Part shown: positions 16,284 through 24,261 of the stretch, piece by piece | How the letters are laid out: each line of letters starts with the position of its first letter | How positions within the stretch are numbered: position 1 is the stretch's first letter | Assembly: GCA_000335715.1 (NCBI GenBank) | Contig: AMYZ01000006.1 | Location: 62,001-126,000, forward strand | Length of the DNA stretch: 64,000 bases | Direction of reading: 5' to 3' | DNA from: a beta proteobacterium L13 | Lineage (GTDB): Bacteria; Pseudomonadota; Gammaproteobacteria; Burkholderiales; Chromobacteriaceae | Notes under the pieces: model-generated | Databases searched by the model: none | Seen by the model: the letters and a program-made list of their open reading frames with translations, nothing else | What the model was told of the DNA's origin: nothing | Made by a program: the position numbers and the translations under genes

Positions 16284-18325
16284 CGCGGCTGTGGCAGCGG
16301 CTGATGCAGCCGCTGAACCGCTCGGTGCGTAACCGCTTTGTCGCGTTGGCACTGTTTCCGCTGGTGGTGGGCTTTCCGGTGCTATTGCTGTTGCTGGCTG
16401 GCTGGGGCGGGGCGGCTTTTCAGGAGCTGCTGGTGTTCAAGGTGCGTAGCGACCTGGCGGTGGCGACTACCTACTTTGAGCGGGTGCAGGGTGATGTTGG
16501 CCGCAATATCGAAGCCCTGGCCAATTCCGAGGCGCTGGCCGATACCTGGCGGCGCCCCGGGGCCGGGCTGGACGCGTTGTTGCAGTCGCGGGCGCAGTCG
16601 CTGGCGCTGGACTACCTGTTGCTGGTGGATGAGCACCAACAGGTGCTAGCGAGCTCGCTGCGCGGCACGCCGCGCCCGGCTTACCCGGATGGCAGTGTGC
16701 TGGCAGCCGGCCTGGCCGGGCAAAATCGTGTCGCGCTGGATATCTTCAGCCCGGCACAGTTGGCCGCACTGTCGCCGGCATTGGCCCAGCGTGCGCGCAT
16801 CGAGCTGCGTTCAACGCGGGGTGCCCGGCCCAGCCTGCAGCAGCAGAGTCTGTCCGGGCTGGTGCTGCACGCTGCTGCGGCAGTGCCCGGGCGGCGCCTG
16901 GCGCTGGTGGGGGGCTTGCTGCTGAATCGCAATGTGGACTTTGTCGACCGCATCCAGCATCTGGTTTATCCACCAGGCTCGCTGCCGCAGCGTAGCCGTG
17001 GCTCTACTACGCTGTTTCTGGACGATGTGCGTATCGCCACCACGGTGGCCTTGCCCCAGGGCGGGCGGGCTATCGGCACCCGGGTGTCCGGCGCGGTAGC
17101 CGACCGTGTGCTGGAACATGGCCAGCTATGGCTGGATAGGGCGCTGGTAGTGGGTGACTGGTATGTCTCTGGCTATCAGCCACTGCAAGATAGTCGTGGC
17201 GAGCGGGTGGGTATGCTGTATGTCGGCTTTCTGGAGCAGCCCTTCGTGCTGGCCAAATGGATGGCGCTGGCGGTGCTGTTTGTGCTGTTTGCCATCACCA
17301 TGGCGGTGGCAGCCTGGGTGAGCTGGCGTTTTGCCCAGTCGGTTATCCACCCGGTGGGGCGGCTGCGTGCCACCATGCGCCAGGTGGAAGCGGGGCAGCT
17401 GGATGCTCGCGTGGGTAGCTTGCCGCAGGACGACGAGCTGGCCATGCTGGCCAGCCATTTTGACCATCTACTGGACCGCATCCAGTCGCAAAACCAGGCG
17501 CTGACGCGCTGGGCTGCCGAGCTGGACGACAAGGTAGCCGAGCGCACGCGCGAGCTGGCTGCGGCCAACCAGACGCTGCTGACCGCACAGCAGCAACTGT
17601 TCAAGTCGGAAAAGCTGGCGGCCATAGGCCAGCTGGCGGCGGGCATTGCGCATGAGGTGAATAACCCGGTGGCAGTAATGCAGGGCAATCTCGAATTGAT
17701 GCGCGAGTTGCTGGGCGAGGCCGGGGTGCCGGTGGCCGAGGAATTCCGCCTGCTGAACGAGCAGGTGCAGCGCATCCGGCTGATTGTGGCCAAGCTGCTG
17801 CAGTACGCCCGCCCTAGCGAGTATTCGGGCTACCTGCAGCAGGTACGCCCCGAAGAGGTGTTCCAGGATAGCCTGGTGCTGGTTAGTCACCAACTGGGGC
17901 GCAGCCACGTTGCCGTCAGCAAGGATTGGCAGGCTGCAGGCGCATTGTTGGTAAATCGTTACGAGCTGCAGCAGGTGTTGATCAATCTGCTGCTCAACGC
18001 CCTGCAAGCCATGCCGGAAGGCGGTATGTTGTCGCTGGCCACGCGGGATTGCCCCGGTGTGGATGGCCAGGCTGGCGTGCTGCTAACCGTGTCGGACAGC
18101 GGGCCTGGTATCGCACCGGGCGATATGGCGCAACTGTTTACGCCGTTCTTTACGCGCAAGGCGGAAGGCAGCGGCCTGGGCTTGTGGGTGTGTCACGGCC
18201 TGGTGGAGCGTTACGGCGGGGATATCAATGCGGCCAACCTGCCGGCTGGCGGGGCAGCGTTCCGTGTGTGGCTGCCATGCGAGCCGGCCTTGGCCAGCCC
18301 GCAACAAGTAGCTCGCGACTTGTAG
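16262..18325 (+). CDS. Membrane sensor histidine kinase paired with the sigma-54 regulator
   Basis: 687 residues from the ATG at 16262, which overlaps the regulator by 22 bases. A first membrane helix (about 27-47) and a second (about 332-354) enclose a periplasmic sensor of about 285 residues, possibly a Cache-like fold. Then come a HAMP-like linker, a coiled coil (about 410-445), HisKA with His464 in GIAHEVNNPV, and an ATPase domain with NLLLNALQAMPEGG, SDSGPGIAPG and GSGLGLWVCHGL. The NtrB/DctB-like core fits its NtrC-type partner. The signal is unknown; formate or an anaerobic respiratory cue would fit the neighbourhood. Four copies of the dispersed word lie inside the gene. Confidence 0.9.
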   Translation: MSGLGRVARLWQRLMQPLNRSVRNRFVALALFPLVVGFPVLLLLLAGWGGAAFQELLVFKVRSDLAVATTYFERVQGDVGRNIEALANSEALADTWRRPGAGLDALLQSRAQSLALDYLLLVDEHQQVLASSLRGTPRPAYPDGSVLAAGLAGQNRVALDIFSPAQLAALSPALAQRARIELRSTRGARPSLQQQSLSGLVLHAAAAVPGRRLALVGGLLLNRNVDFVDRIQHLVYPPGSLPQRSRGSTTLFLDDVRIATTVALPQGGRAIGTRVSGAVADRVLEHGQLWLDRALVVGDWYVSGYQPLQDSRGERVGMLYVGFLEQPFVLAKWMALAVLFVLFAITMAVAAWVSWRFAQSVIHPVGRLRATMRQVEAGQLDARVGSLPQDDELAMLASHFDHLLDRIQSQNQALTRWAAELDDKVAERTRELAAANQTLLTAQQQLFKSEKLAAIGQLAAGIAHEVNNPVAVMQGNLELMRELLGEAGVPVAEEFRLLNEQVQRIRLIVAKLLQYARPSEYSGYLQQVRPEEVFQDSLVLVSHQLGRSHVAVSKDWQAAGALLVNRYELQQVLINLLLNALQAMPEGGMLSLATRDCPGVDGQAGVLLTVSDSGPGIAPGDMAQLFTPFFTRKAEGSGLGLWVCHGLVERYGGDINAANLPAGGAAFRVWLPCEPALASPQQVARDL

Positions 18326-18347
18326 GTGTTTGGTATGGCAAGGCAAC

Positions 18348-18763
18348 AAAAAGCGCCCCTCAGGGCTAATGCTAGTCAGTGAGGTGAATGTACTTGGCTA
18401 TCAAGTAGTAAGGCGTGAGTGAAGCGCCCCATTCCGATGGCGCGAGCCGGGCAAAATGGTACGCCCCAGGGGTGTGCTGAGCGAATCGAAGATTCGCACG
18501 CGCAAGACGCCGCTTTGTTTGAGCGCCGAGCCGTTAGCGATCTGCGTGCAGATCTTTGATTCGCTCAGCGATAGGACGGGGGGCGGCAACCTGCCCCTGT
18601 TCCGTCTTGTTTCCTCGCGACGCTGCGCTTGCCTCGCGCGGTCACGGGTGGAACCGGCATGTAAATATCGTCCGCACAGCAGGCACTCAAGCCTCTTAAA
18701 AACCGCTAAGCAAAAATGCCAGTCAGCGTTAACTGACTGGCATTACCCCTCGGGGCGCTTTTT
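18348..18763. mobile_element. MITE-like element with terminal inverted repeats (non-coding)
   Basis: The ends are imperfect inverted repeats of about 32 bases: 18348-18380 starts AAAAAGCGCCCC and 18732-18763 ends GGGGCGCTTTTT, with GTCAGT/ACTGAC at the inner edges. Inside is a second inverted repeat of 26 bases (18476-18501 against 18544-18569, 23 matches) starting GCTGAGCGAATC. A 12-base perfect hairpin (18715-18726 with 18733-18744) lies at the right end. No frame has a credible protein: the two overlapping frames simply read the inner palindrome on both strands. No target duplication was seen. It may instead be a structured RNA; the right end also works as a terminator. Confidence 0.5.
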
Positions 18764-18764
18764 T
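18733..18764 (+). terminator. Terminator-like right end of the inverted-repeat element
   Basis: CCCC-T-CGGGG-CGC followed by six T (18759-18764), directly after the 12-base ATGCCAGTCAG stem. It could end transcription from the kinase gene 400 bases upstream. Confidence 0.5.
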
Positions 18765-18873
18765 ATGACCGCTTAGATAGCGTGTAATACGGTTGTCAGC
18801 AACCTGCTGCTGCATTGTGCGGCGCAGCAGGGTGTGTGGGGGTGAGTGGTGCAGCTGGCGGTTGGGTGGGGGC

Positions 18874-19041
18874 TTATTCCCGCGCTTCGCGCTCTATGCG
18901 CCGCCGCTCTATCTCGCGGCGGGCGGCGGCATTGCGGATATCACAAGGGCGGCTGCGTGGCATGGGTTTGCCGGCCAGTGCGTTACTGCGCACTTCGGCA
19001 CGAACTTCATAGTACGAAGACTTGGACTGATACTGCGACAT
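18874..19041 (-). CDS. Small hypothetical protein, 55 aa, basic and Arg/Glu-rich
   Basis: An unlisted short frame with strong translation signals: an AAAGGAG site 8 bases before the ATG at 19041 and a TAA at 18874-18876. The product starts MSQYQSKSSYYEVRAEVR and ends in an Arg/Glu-rich segment (ARREIERRRIEREARE) likely to be helical. It has no signal peptide or membrane segment. I do not recognise the family. Regular codon use and the clear ribosome site support a real gene. It is convergent with the histidine kinase across the inverted-repeat element. Confidence 0.65.
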   Translation of the reverse strand: MSQYQSKSSYYEVRAEVRSNALAGKPMPRSRPCDIRNAAARREIERRRIEREARE

Positions 19042-19301
19042 GACGGCTTCTCCTTTGAAGGGATGCTGCTCTATCTAGCAATCTGACCGCTTAGCGTTAC
19101 TGCTTTATTACGCCGAGCCGGCGTAGTGTGCAAGTATCATTTGCGTGTTGCGTAACTTGTTTGCGGCATCTGGCGGATAAGTGTTGTATTCGTCTGGCAA
19201 AATCTATCGAATGTGGTGGTTTGAGTATTCTTTTCTATGACTGATTTACCACGTGCACCGGCTGCTATACAGTGCGCCGTTTGGCTTTGCGGTAGCTCTT
19301 A

Positions 19302-19877
19302 ATGCATTCCACCATATTCGATACACCAATCTTGCGTACGCTGTTGCGCTGGTTTTCCCTGATCATGCTGCGACTGCTGGGTTGGCGCCTGCATGGTGCT
19401 TTCCCCGCCGACAAGAAATACGTGCTGATCGGTGCGCCGCATACCAGTAACTGGGATTTCCCGTACACGCTGATGTTCTGCTTTGCCGGTGGTGCCAAGC
19501 TGTACTGGATGGGCAAGCACACGCTGTTTACTGGCATGAAGGGGCCGATCATGCGCTGGCTGGGCGGGATTCCGGTAGACCGCCGCCAGAAGAATTCGCT
19601 GGTGGAGCAGATGGTCGAGGTATTTCATCGCAGCCAGCAGCTGGCGGTGGCGATTCCACCAGAGGGAACGCGTGCCAAGGTGGCAGAATGGAAGACCGGC
19701 TTTTATCACATAGCCTGTGGTGCGGGGGTGCCGATCGCGCTGGGTTATCTGGATTTTGCCAAGAAGCAGGGTGGTGTCATGGGGATGTTTCAGCCTAGCG
19801 GCGATATTGCCCGCGACATGCCGCTTATTCGAGCCCAATACCAGAATGTCACTGGCAAGTGCCCGCAGAATCAATAA
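19302..19877 (+). CDS. PlsC-like acyltransferase
   Basis: 191 residues. Catalytic box I reads APHTSNWD (HX4D) at about residues 46-53, and box III reads PPEGTRAK at about 119-126, both typical of glycerolipid acyltransferases. A hydrophobic N terminus (WFSLIMLRLLGW, about 17-28) would place it on the membrane. The protein is shorter than PlsC and resembles the small 1-acyl-glycerol-3-phosphate acyltransferase-like proteins whose acceptor is not established. It stands alone and is followed by a strong terminator. Confidence 0.85.
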   Translation: MHSTIFDTPILRTLLRWFSLIMLRLLGWRLHGAFPADKKYVLIGAPHTSNWDFPYTLMFCFAGGAKLYWMGKHTLFTGMKGPIMRWLGGIPVDRRQKNSLVEQMVEVFHRSQQLAVAIPPEGTRAKVAEWKTGFYHIACGAGVPIALGYLDFAKKQGGVMGMFQPSGDIARDMPLIRAQYQNVTGKCPQNQ

Positions 19878-19912
19878 GTTTCTGTCGAGTTATTCACGCC
19901 GCTGCCAGTTAG

Positions 19913-19958
19913 GCAGAGAATAAAAAAGCCAGCTTGCGCTGGCTTTTTTATTCTCTGC
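19913..19958. terminator. Bidirectional terminator between convergent genes
   Basis: Two perfect 21-base arms (GCAGAGAATAAAAAAGCCAGC and its complement, given here as ends GCAGAG..CCAGC) flank a TTGC loop. The A- and T-rich arm ends give T-tracts in both directions, serving the acyltransferase on plus and the DUF1415 gene on minus. Confidence 0.92.
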
Positions 19959-19991
19959 GGCAAGGCGAAACCTGGCCGGTGTCATGATGGC

Positions 19992-20552
19992 TTATTTGCT
20001 TTTCGGGGCGCCGACATTCAACGCTTCCCAGCCATCGCGGCCCATTTCCTGCATGAGTGCAATATTGCGCTCATAGATGGTGGCGGCATCCGGGAACGCT
20101 TCTACAGCGCGCTCGATACTGCTTTCGCGTATCAGGTGCAGGGTAGGAAATGGCGAGCGGTTGGTATTGTTGCTTACGTCGTTGATGGTGGTGCCGGCAA
20201 ACTGGAACTTGGGGTGGAAGTCGGCAACCTGTAGCGTGCCTTCCAGGCCCATGTCAGCCAGTGCGGCGTCGGCGATCTCCAGGAAGTCATTAAAGTCCAG
20301 AAAACGCTGCAGCACGTAGGGGTGTACCAGCAAGGTGGTATCTACTTCCTCGGGCTCGCTCTCGGCCAGCAGGCGCAGTTCGGCCATCAGGTGTTCCAGC
20401 AGGGTAGCCGGGTCTTTGGCGTCGCTGATGACAATGCGCACCTGGTCTTTTACGTATACCGACTTGGCAAAAGGGCACAGATTCAGGCCGATAACGGCTT
20501 TTTCCAGCCAGTTGCGGGTGGCGGCGATGATATCGTCGTGTGAGAGTTCCAC
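19992..20552 (-). CDS. DUF1415 family protein
   Basis: 186 residues. LNLCPFAKSVY near the N terminus and NRSPFPTLHLIRE near residue 130 are typical of DUF1415, a soluble family of unknown function widespread in beta- and gamma-proteobacteria. No membrane or signal segments are seen. It lies downstream of the cold-shock gene on the same strand but a terminator separates them, so it probably has its own promoter. The family name is secure, the function unknown. Confidence 0.85.
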   Translation of the reverse strand: MELSHDDIIAATRNWLEKAVIGLNLCPFAKSVYVKDQVRIVISDAKDPATLLEHLMAELRLLAESEPEEVDTTLLVHPYVLQRFLDFNDFLEIADAALADMGLEGTLQVADFHPKFQFAGTTINDVSNNTNRSPFPTLHLIRESSIERAVEAFPDAATIYERNIALMQEMGRDGWEALNVGAPKSK

Positions 20553-20599
20553 GTGGTGGCTCCTGCGGCGTATAAGTCGCCGCGGCTAATGCGCTAATA

Positions 20600-20634
20600 C
20601 AAAAAACCCGGATGAGATCATCCGGGTTTCTTTT
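20600..20634 (-). terminator. Terminator of the cold-shock gene
   Basis: AAACCCGGATGA and TCATCCGGGTTT pair around GA. On the minus strand the stem is followed by a run of T. It lies about 30 bases after the csp stop. Confidence 0.88.
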
Positions 20635-20661
20635 ACAGGCTAGTAACAGCCAGCGTCTGAA

Positions 20662-20865
20662 TTACAGAGGCTGAATGTTGGAAGCTTGTTTGCCCTTAGG
20701 GCCGTCAACGATGTCGAAGCTAACGCGCTGGTTTTCAGCCAGAGTGCGGAAGCCTTTAGCGTTGATCTGGGAGAAGTGAGCGAATACGTCGTCACCGCCG
20801 TTGTCCGGAGTGATGAAGCCGAAGCCCTTGGAGTCGTTAAACCATTTAACGGTACCGGTTGCCAT
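20662..20865 (-). CDS. Cold-shock domain protein (CspA family)
   Basis: 67 residues starting [10 protein letters not shown] at 20865, preceded by AAGGGA. An in-frame extension to 20916 adds 17 residues unlike any CspA and is not used. RNP1 (KGFGFI) and RNP2 (VFAHF) are intact, so the protein should bind single-stranded RNA/DNA and melt RNA structure. The 5' region up to 20930 is A-rich and may form part of the usual regulatory leader, but no definite cold box was identified. A terminator follows the gene. Confidence 0.95.
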   Translation of the reverse strand: MATGTVKWFNDSKGFGFITPDNGGDDVFAHFSQINAKGFRTLAENQRVSFDIVDGPKGKQASNIQPL

Positions 20866-21182
20866 GTTCTGTTCCCTTATGAGAATAGCGTTGAGTATGA
20901 GAAAAGCGCATGTCAATCAAGGGAAATGACAAACTGTGGTACGGGCAACGCCACTACAACAACTGACAGATCACGACTTGAAAAACTGCAGCACGCAGTC
21001 TGCCTGTGCTTCATTGCCTCGGCAAGTGTTTTTTGCGCGCTGGCGTAAAAAAAATGCATTGGCGATAGGGGTGCCATGACATGCGTCCAAGTATTGGCAG
21101 TATTTGCTATCAGGCTTTGCCGGGTAAACACTATAGTAGATTCACGCCGGCAGCTTATAGGCTGTTGCTTCTGGAGACCGTC
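20866..21182. other. Spacer between divergent csp and HD-GYP genes
   Basis: About 317 bases containing the leader of the cold-shock gene and the promoter region of the Hpt/HD-GYP gene. It has short A/T runs (near 21030-21055) but no open frame, repeat or RNA gene that I can support. Confidence 0.6.
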
Positions 21183-22271
21183 ATGGACCGTTACCGCATT
21201 GAAGATGAAGAAAGTTTTTCCGATTTTCAGTACGCGCTGGACGACTACGCCCCGCGTATAGCCAATTTGCTGGCTGCTTTGCGGCAAAGCCCGCAGGATG
21301 CAGGCATGCTGGCAGAGCTGATGCGGCTTTTTCACACTATCAAGGGTGATGCTGGGCTGTGTCGCCTGGGGTTTGTGGAGCCCATGGTGCACGCGGCAGA
21401 AGACCTGCTGTCCCGCGTGCGCAGTGGCAGCCTGCCGTTTGATGCCGCGCTGGAGCAGCTGTTGCTGCTGGCCATGGACCGCCTGGAGCTGGTCATCAGC
21501 GAGCTGGAAAGTGGCCGCGAGGTGCCGTTGGCCGACTTTAATCGCCTGGTGGCCGAAATGAGCCAGCTAAACGATACCGCGCCCGCGCTGGTGGAGGCGC
21601 AGGCGTGGCTGGTCATCAAGCGACTGACCGGCTTCTTGCCACACCAGCCCTTGCCTGTGTCGGTGCCGCGCTCGCCACAGGTTGATGCCGATCTGCAGTA
21701 CTTCCGCACCCTGGCGCTGCAGTTCGAGCAGCGGTCGCTGCTATTTCAGGGCCGTACCGAGCGCAATCTGTTGCTGGCGGCGGCCTGTAATGAGGCATCC
21801 ACCCAGCCCATAGACCCGCTGCAGCTGGAGGCGGCGGTATGCATGCACGATGTGGGCATGATGTTCCTGCCGGAGGAGTTGTGGCTCAAGCATGGCAAAC
21901 TGAGTGATGCAGATCGCTTGCAGTTGGCCGCACACCCTGGCTGGGGGGCGGATATGCTGGCGCGCATGCCAGGCTGGGAGGACGCGGCACGCATCGTGCG
22001 TGAACACCACGAGCGCATTGATGGTACCGGCTACCCGGCGGGCAAGCGTGCCGGCATGATTTGTGAGGGGGCCAAGCTGCTGGCCATTATCGATACCTTC
22101 GAGGCAGTGATCCTGAAGCACGGCCAGCGTCGCCAGGTGCGTTCCCTGCTGCGGGCCGTGGCCGAGGTGAACGCTTGCGAGTCGCAGTTTGACCCGGCGT
22201 GGATTGCCTGCTTCAACCTGGTGGTGCGTGACATGATAGAGCGCGGCTTTGTGTTGCCGCACGTGCGCTAG
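21183..22271 (+). CDS. Hpt domain fused to HD-GYP-type phosphodiesterase domain
   Basis: 362 residues from the ATG at 21183, which has GGAG 7 bases upstream; a frame extension to 21081 lacks such a site. The N-terminal four-helix Hpt domain (about 10-110) has the phosphorylatable His51 in FHTIKGDAG. After a linker, the HD-GYP-like domain (about 210-350) has MHDVGM where canonical HDIGK is expected, a second-shell His-Pro, HHERIDGTGYPAG intact and AIIDTFEAV with Glu for the last Asp. It may cleave cyclic di-GMP or be a degenerate signalling domain. An Hpt without its own kinase or receiver means partners lie elsewhere. Confidence 0.82.
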   Translation: MDRYRIEDEESFSDFQYALDDYAPRIANLLAALRQSPQDAGMLAELMRLFHTIKGDAGLCRLGFVEPMVHAAEDLLSRVRSGSLPFDAALEQLLLLAMDRLELVISELESGREVPLADFNRLVAEMSQLNDTAPALVEAQAWLVIKRLTGFLPHQPLPVSVPRSPQVDADLQYFRTLALQFEQRSLLFQGRTERNLLLAAACNEASTQPIDPLQLEAAVCMHDVGMMFLPEELWLKHGKLSDADRLQLAAHPGWGADMLARMPGWEDAARIVREHHERIDGTGYPAGKRAGMICEGAKLLAIIDTFEAVILKHGQRRQVRSLLRAVAEVNACESQFDPAWIACFNLVVRDMIERGFVLPHVR

Positions 22272-22354
22272 CGGGTATGGGCAAGTGCCTGAATCGGCAG
22301 GCGCTGCTGCCCCATGGCCGGCATCGCTTGGCCAGGGGGCGGTGGTGGTCGTGA

Positions 22355-22385
22355 ATGCGGGGCGGTTGATGCCCCGTTTCATTTA
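22355..22385 (+). terminator. Probable terminator after the Hpt/HD-GYP gene
   Basis: CGGGGC (22358-22363) pairs with GCCCCG (22371-22376) around a seven-base loop, then TTTCATTTATT. The stem is short but the T-rich tail is good. Confidence 0.55.
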
Positions 22386-22460
22386 TTGACGCTGCAAATC
22401 GGCTGGGGGCATGATGCGGGTAAGAGCCGTGTAACGGCCGTGCCCAAACAAGGAGAAATC

Positions 22461-22772
22461 ATGAGCCAGTTCGATAATGTAAGTGTGGTCAAAAAGGCCA
22501 ATGTCTATTTTGATGGCAAGTGCGTGAGCCATACCGTGGTGCTGCCGGATGGCACACGCAAGTCGGTAGGGGTGATTCTGCCGGCCAAGCTGCTGTTCAG
22601 CACTGGCGCGCCCGAGGTAATGGAGCTGATCGATGGCCAGTGCAAAGTCACGCTGGCAGGTGAAACCGAGGCCAAGACCTATGGCGCGGGCCAGTCGTTT
22701 AATGTGCCGGGCGAAAGCTCGTTCCAGATCGAAGTGCTGGAGACCGTGCATTACGTGTGCCACTTCGGCTGA
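22461..22772 (+). CDS. ppnP: Pyrimidine/purine nucleoside phosphorylase PpnP
   Basis: 103 residues from the ATG at 22461, with AAGGAG 6 bases upstream; a longer frame from 22314 overlaps the preceding terminator and is rejected. The small cupin fold of YaiE/PpnP (formerly DUF1255) is recognisable: [16 protein letters not shown] at the start, [11 protein letters not shown] in the middle, and the end YVCHFG. The family splits nucleosides such as uridine and guanosine with phosphate. It stands alone and is closed by the palindromic terminator at 22786. Confidence 0.92.
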   Translation: MSQFDNVSVVKKANVYFDGKCVSHTVVLPDGTRKSVGVILPAKLLFSTGAPEVMELIDGQCKVTLAGETEAKTYGAGQSFNVPGESSFQIEVLETVHYVCHFG

Positions 22773-22785
22773 GGTGCGTGGAAGT

Positions 22786-22821
22786 ATGAAAAAAGGTTGG
22801 CCGCGGCCAACCTTTTTTCAT
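22786..22821. terminator. Perfect 36-bp palindromic terminator made of two inverted dispersed words
   Basis: The left half ATGAAAAAAGGTTGGCCG and its exact complement meet with no spacer. Each arm carries GGTTGGCCGC followed or preceded by A6/T6, so it should end transcription both of ppnP (plus) and of the K+ channel gene (minus, stop at 22827). The inverted arrangement of the genome-wide word recalls Neisseria, where paired uptake sequences commonly form terminators. Confidence 0.9.
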
Positions 22822-22826
22822 GGGTG

Positions 22827-23846
22827 TCACGCCTGGGTGGCAGGCGGGGCGTGCACGGCTTTGCGGCCGATGATCATCAGCGACTGGCCTTCGTGCAGCA
22901 GGGTTTCGGCAGGTGGGTTGAAGGCGACTTCGCCGCCCGGCATTTCCAGCGCCACCACAATCACGCTGCCATCGCTTACCGGCATGCACTCGGCAATGCT
23001 GCGGCCAACCCAAAGCGGCTCTACCGGCACCACCTGCGCGCGGAAGGTGTTGGGGTAGCGCGTATGCAGGCGCTCGAAAAAGTGCAGGGTTTCCGGCTTG
23101 ATTACCAGGTTGGCCATATTCATCCCGCCCAGATAGGACGGGATGACTACCTGATCCGCGCCGACAGCCAGCAGTTTCTTGCGGGCGCTTTCGGTTTCGG
23201 CTTTCGATACGATGGAGAGCTGGCTGTTGAGGCTGCGGGCGGTTACCACCACAAAGGCATTGTCAGCGTCGGATGTGAGGCTGGTAATGATGGCTTGGGC
23301 GCGCTCGATGCCGGCTGCCAGCAGATTGTCGTCTTCGGTAGCGTCGCCCACGATATAGGGGCGTTCTCTGCCGCCTAGCCATTGCTGTATCTGGGCTTCG
23401 CTTTTTTCGATGATCACCACGTCGTGCCCGCTGCGTGTCAGCTCTTCCAGCGCATACAGCCCTGTGCGGCTGAGGCCGCAGATGATGATGTGATTTTCCA
23501 GGCGGGAGATGATTTTGTCCATTTTGCGTACGCGCAGGTAGTGGGGCAGGTCGCCCTGAAATAGCAGCAGGGTGAGGGAAGAAATGCCGTAGCCCATGAC
23601 GCCGGTGCCAAAGATGATCAGCACGACGGTAAAGGCGCGGCCAACCATGTCCAGCGGGTGGGTTTCGCCATAGCCTATGGTGGCCAGGGTAATCACCGTC
23701 ATGTACAGGCTGTCAAACAGGCTCCACCCTTCCAGCAGGTGATAGCCCAGCGTGCCCATCACGACGGCACTGAGTACCAGGGCAAACAGGAATAACAATC
23801 GGCGGGCCAGGGCGCGGCCCATGGCGTGGGTGTTTAGCAGGCTCAT
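22827..23846 (-). CDS. Potassium channel with RCK/TrkA-N domain (Kch/MthK-like)
   Basis: 339 residues. Two membrane helices (about 16-37 and 70-95) flank a pore loop with the selectivity filter TIGYGE (about 57-62). A Rossmann RCK domain follows (IIICGLSRTGLYALEELTRSGHDVVIIEK, about 116-145), then a TrkA-C-like tail (about 250-330). Such channels let K+ pass and are gated by ligands of the RCK domain such as NAD(H), Ca2+ or nucleotides; the ligand cannot be told here. It is convergent with ppnP and divergent from the yegD region. Confidence 0.88.
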   Translation of the reverse strand: MSLLNTHAMGRALARRLLFLFALVLSAVVMGTLGYHLLEGWSLFDSLYMTVITLATIGYGETHPLDMVGRAFTVVLIIFGTGVMGYGISSLTLLLFQGDLPHYLRVRKMDKIISRLENHIIICGLSRTGLYALEELTRSGHDVVIIEKSEAQIQQWLGGRERPYIVGDATEDDNLLAAGIERAQAIITSLTSDADNAFVVVTARSLNSQLSIVSKAETESARKKLLAVGADQVVIPSYLGGMNMANLVIKPETLHFFERLHTRYPNTFRAQVVPVEPLWVGRSIAECMPVSDGSVIVVALEMPGGEVAFNPPAETLLHEGQSLMIIGRKAVHAPPATQA

Positions 23847-23959
23847 GGCGCCATTTTAATGGTTGGCTTGTCAGTCGGTGGCATTTTGTACAGCTAACTT
23901 GCGTCAATGCGCTGCAGGGCCGGCCGCTTTCGCAGGGTAAGCTGCTTGCGCGCTACGCT

Positions 23960-24200
23960 GATAGTGCGGGCTATTGCTGTGCGGCTGCCTGGGGCTGGCG
24001 CTGTTTGTGGCTGGCTGGGTAATGCAGTTTGTCGGCCACTGCTACGAGGGGCGCAAGCCGGCCTTTGTCGACGATTGGGTGGGTTTGTTGGTCGGGCCGT
24101 GGTTCGTGGTGGCTGAGTGGCTGTTTTTGCTGGGGTTTTACTGCCATTTGCAAGCGCGCATCATAGAAGGTGCCGACCCGGTGCGTAGCGTGCAGAAAGT
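23960..24200 (+). pseudogene. 5'-truncated remnant of an Mpo1-like (DUF962) membrane protein
   Basis: The frame upstream of and in phase with yegD reads FVAGWVMQFVGHCYEGRKP, AFVDDWVGLLVGPWFVVAE and an EGADPVRS end. These match the C-terminal half of DUF962/Mpo1-like membrane proteins: a QxxGH motif, a GRKPAF motif and a last membrane helix. The N-terminal 80-100 residues expected for the family are missing, and the channel gene begins only about 110 bases upstream on the other strand. There is no stop before yegD, so the frame runs into it. The remnant is probably non-functional; a short product from the TTG at 23974 cannot be excluded. Confidence 0.55.
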
Positions 24201-24224
24201 CGCGGCAGGAGGCAGAAGATTCGC

Positions 24225-24230
24225 TATAAT
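24225..24230 (+). promoter_or_regulatory. Candidate -10 element of yegD
   Basis: A perfect TATAAT lies 32 bases before the yegD ATG, at the end of the Mpo1-like remnant. No good -35 was found at 16-18 bases. Confidence 0.4.
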
Positions 24231-24261
24231 CCCGCTCCTTTTGCCTGAGGGGTGGATAAAC

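Noticed and set aside
18401-18776. Two overlapping frames (62 aa minus, 106 aa plus) in the inverted-repeat element
   Set aside because: Both read the same palindromic sequence (SESK.. and IFDSL on each strand) and lack ribosome sites; treated as non-coding.
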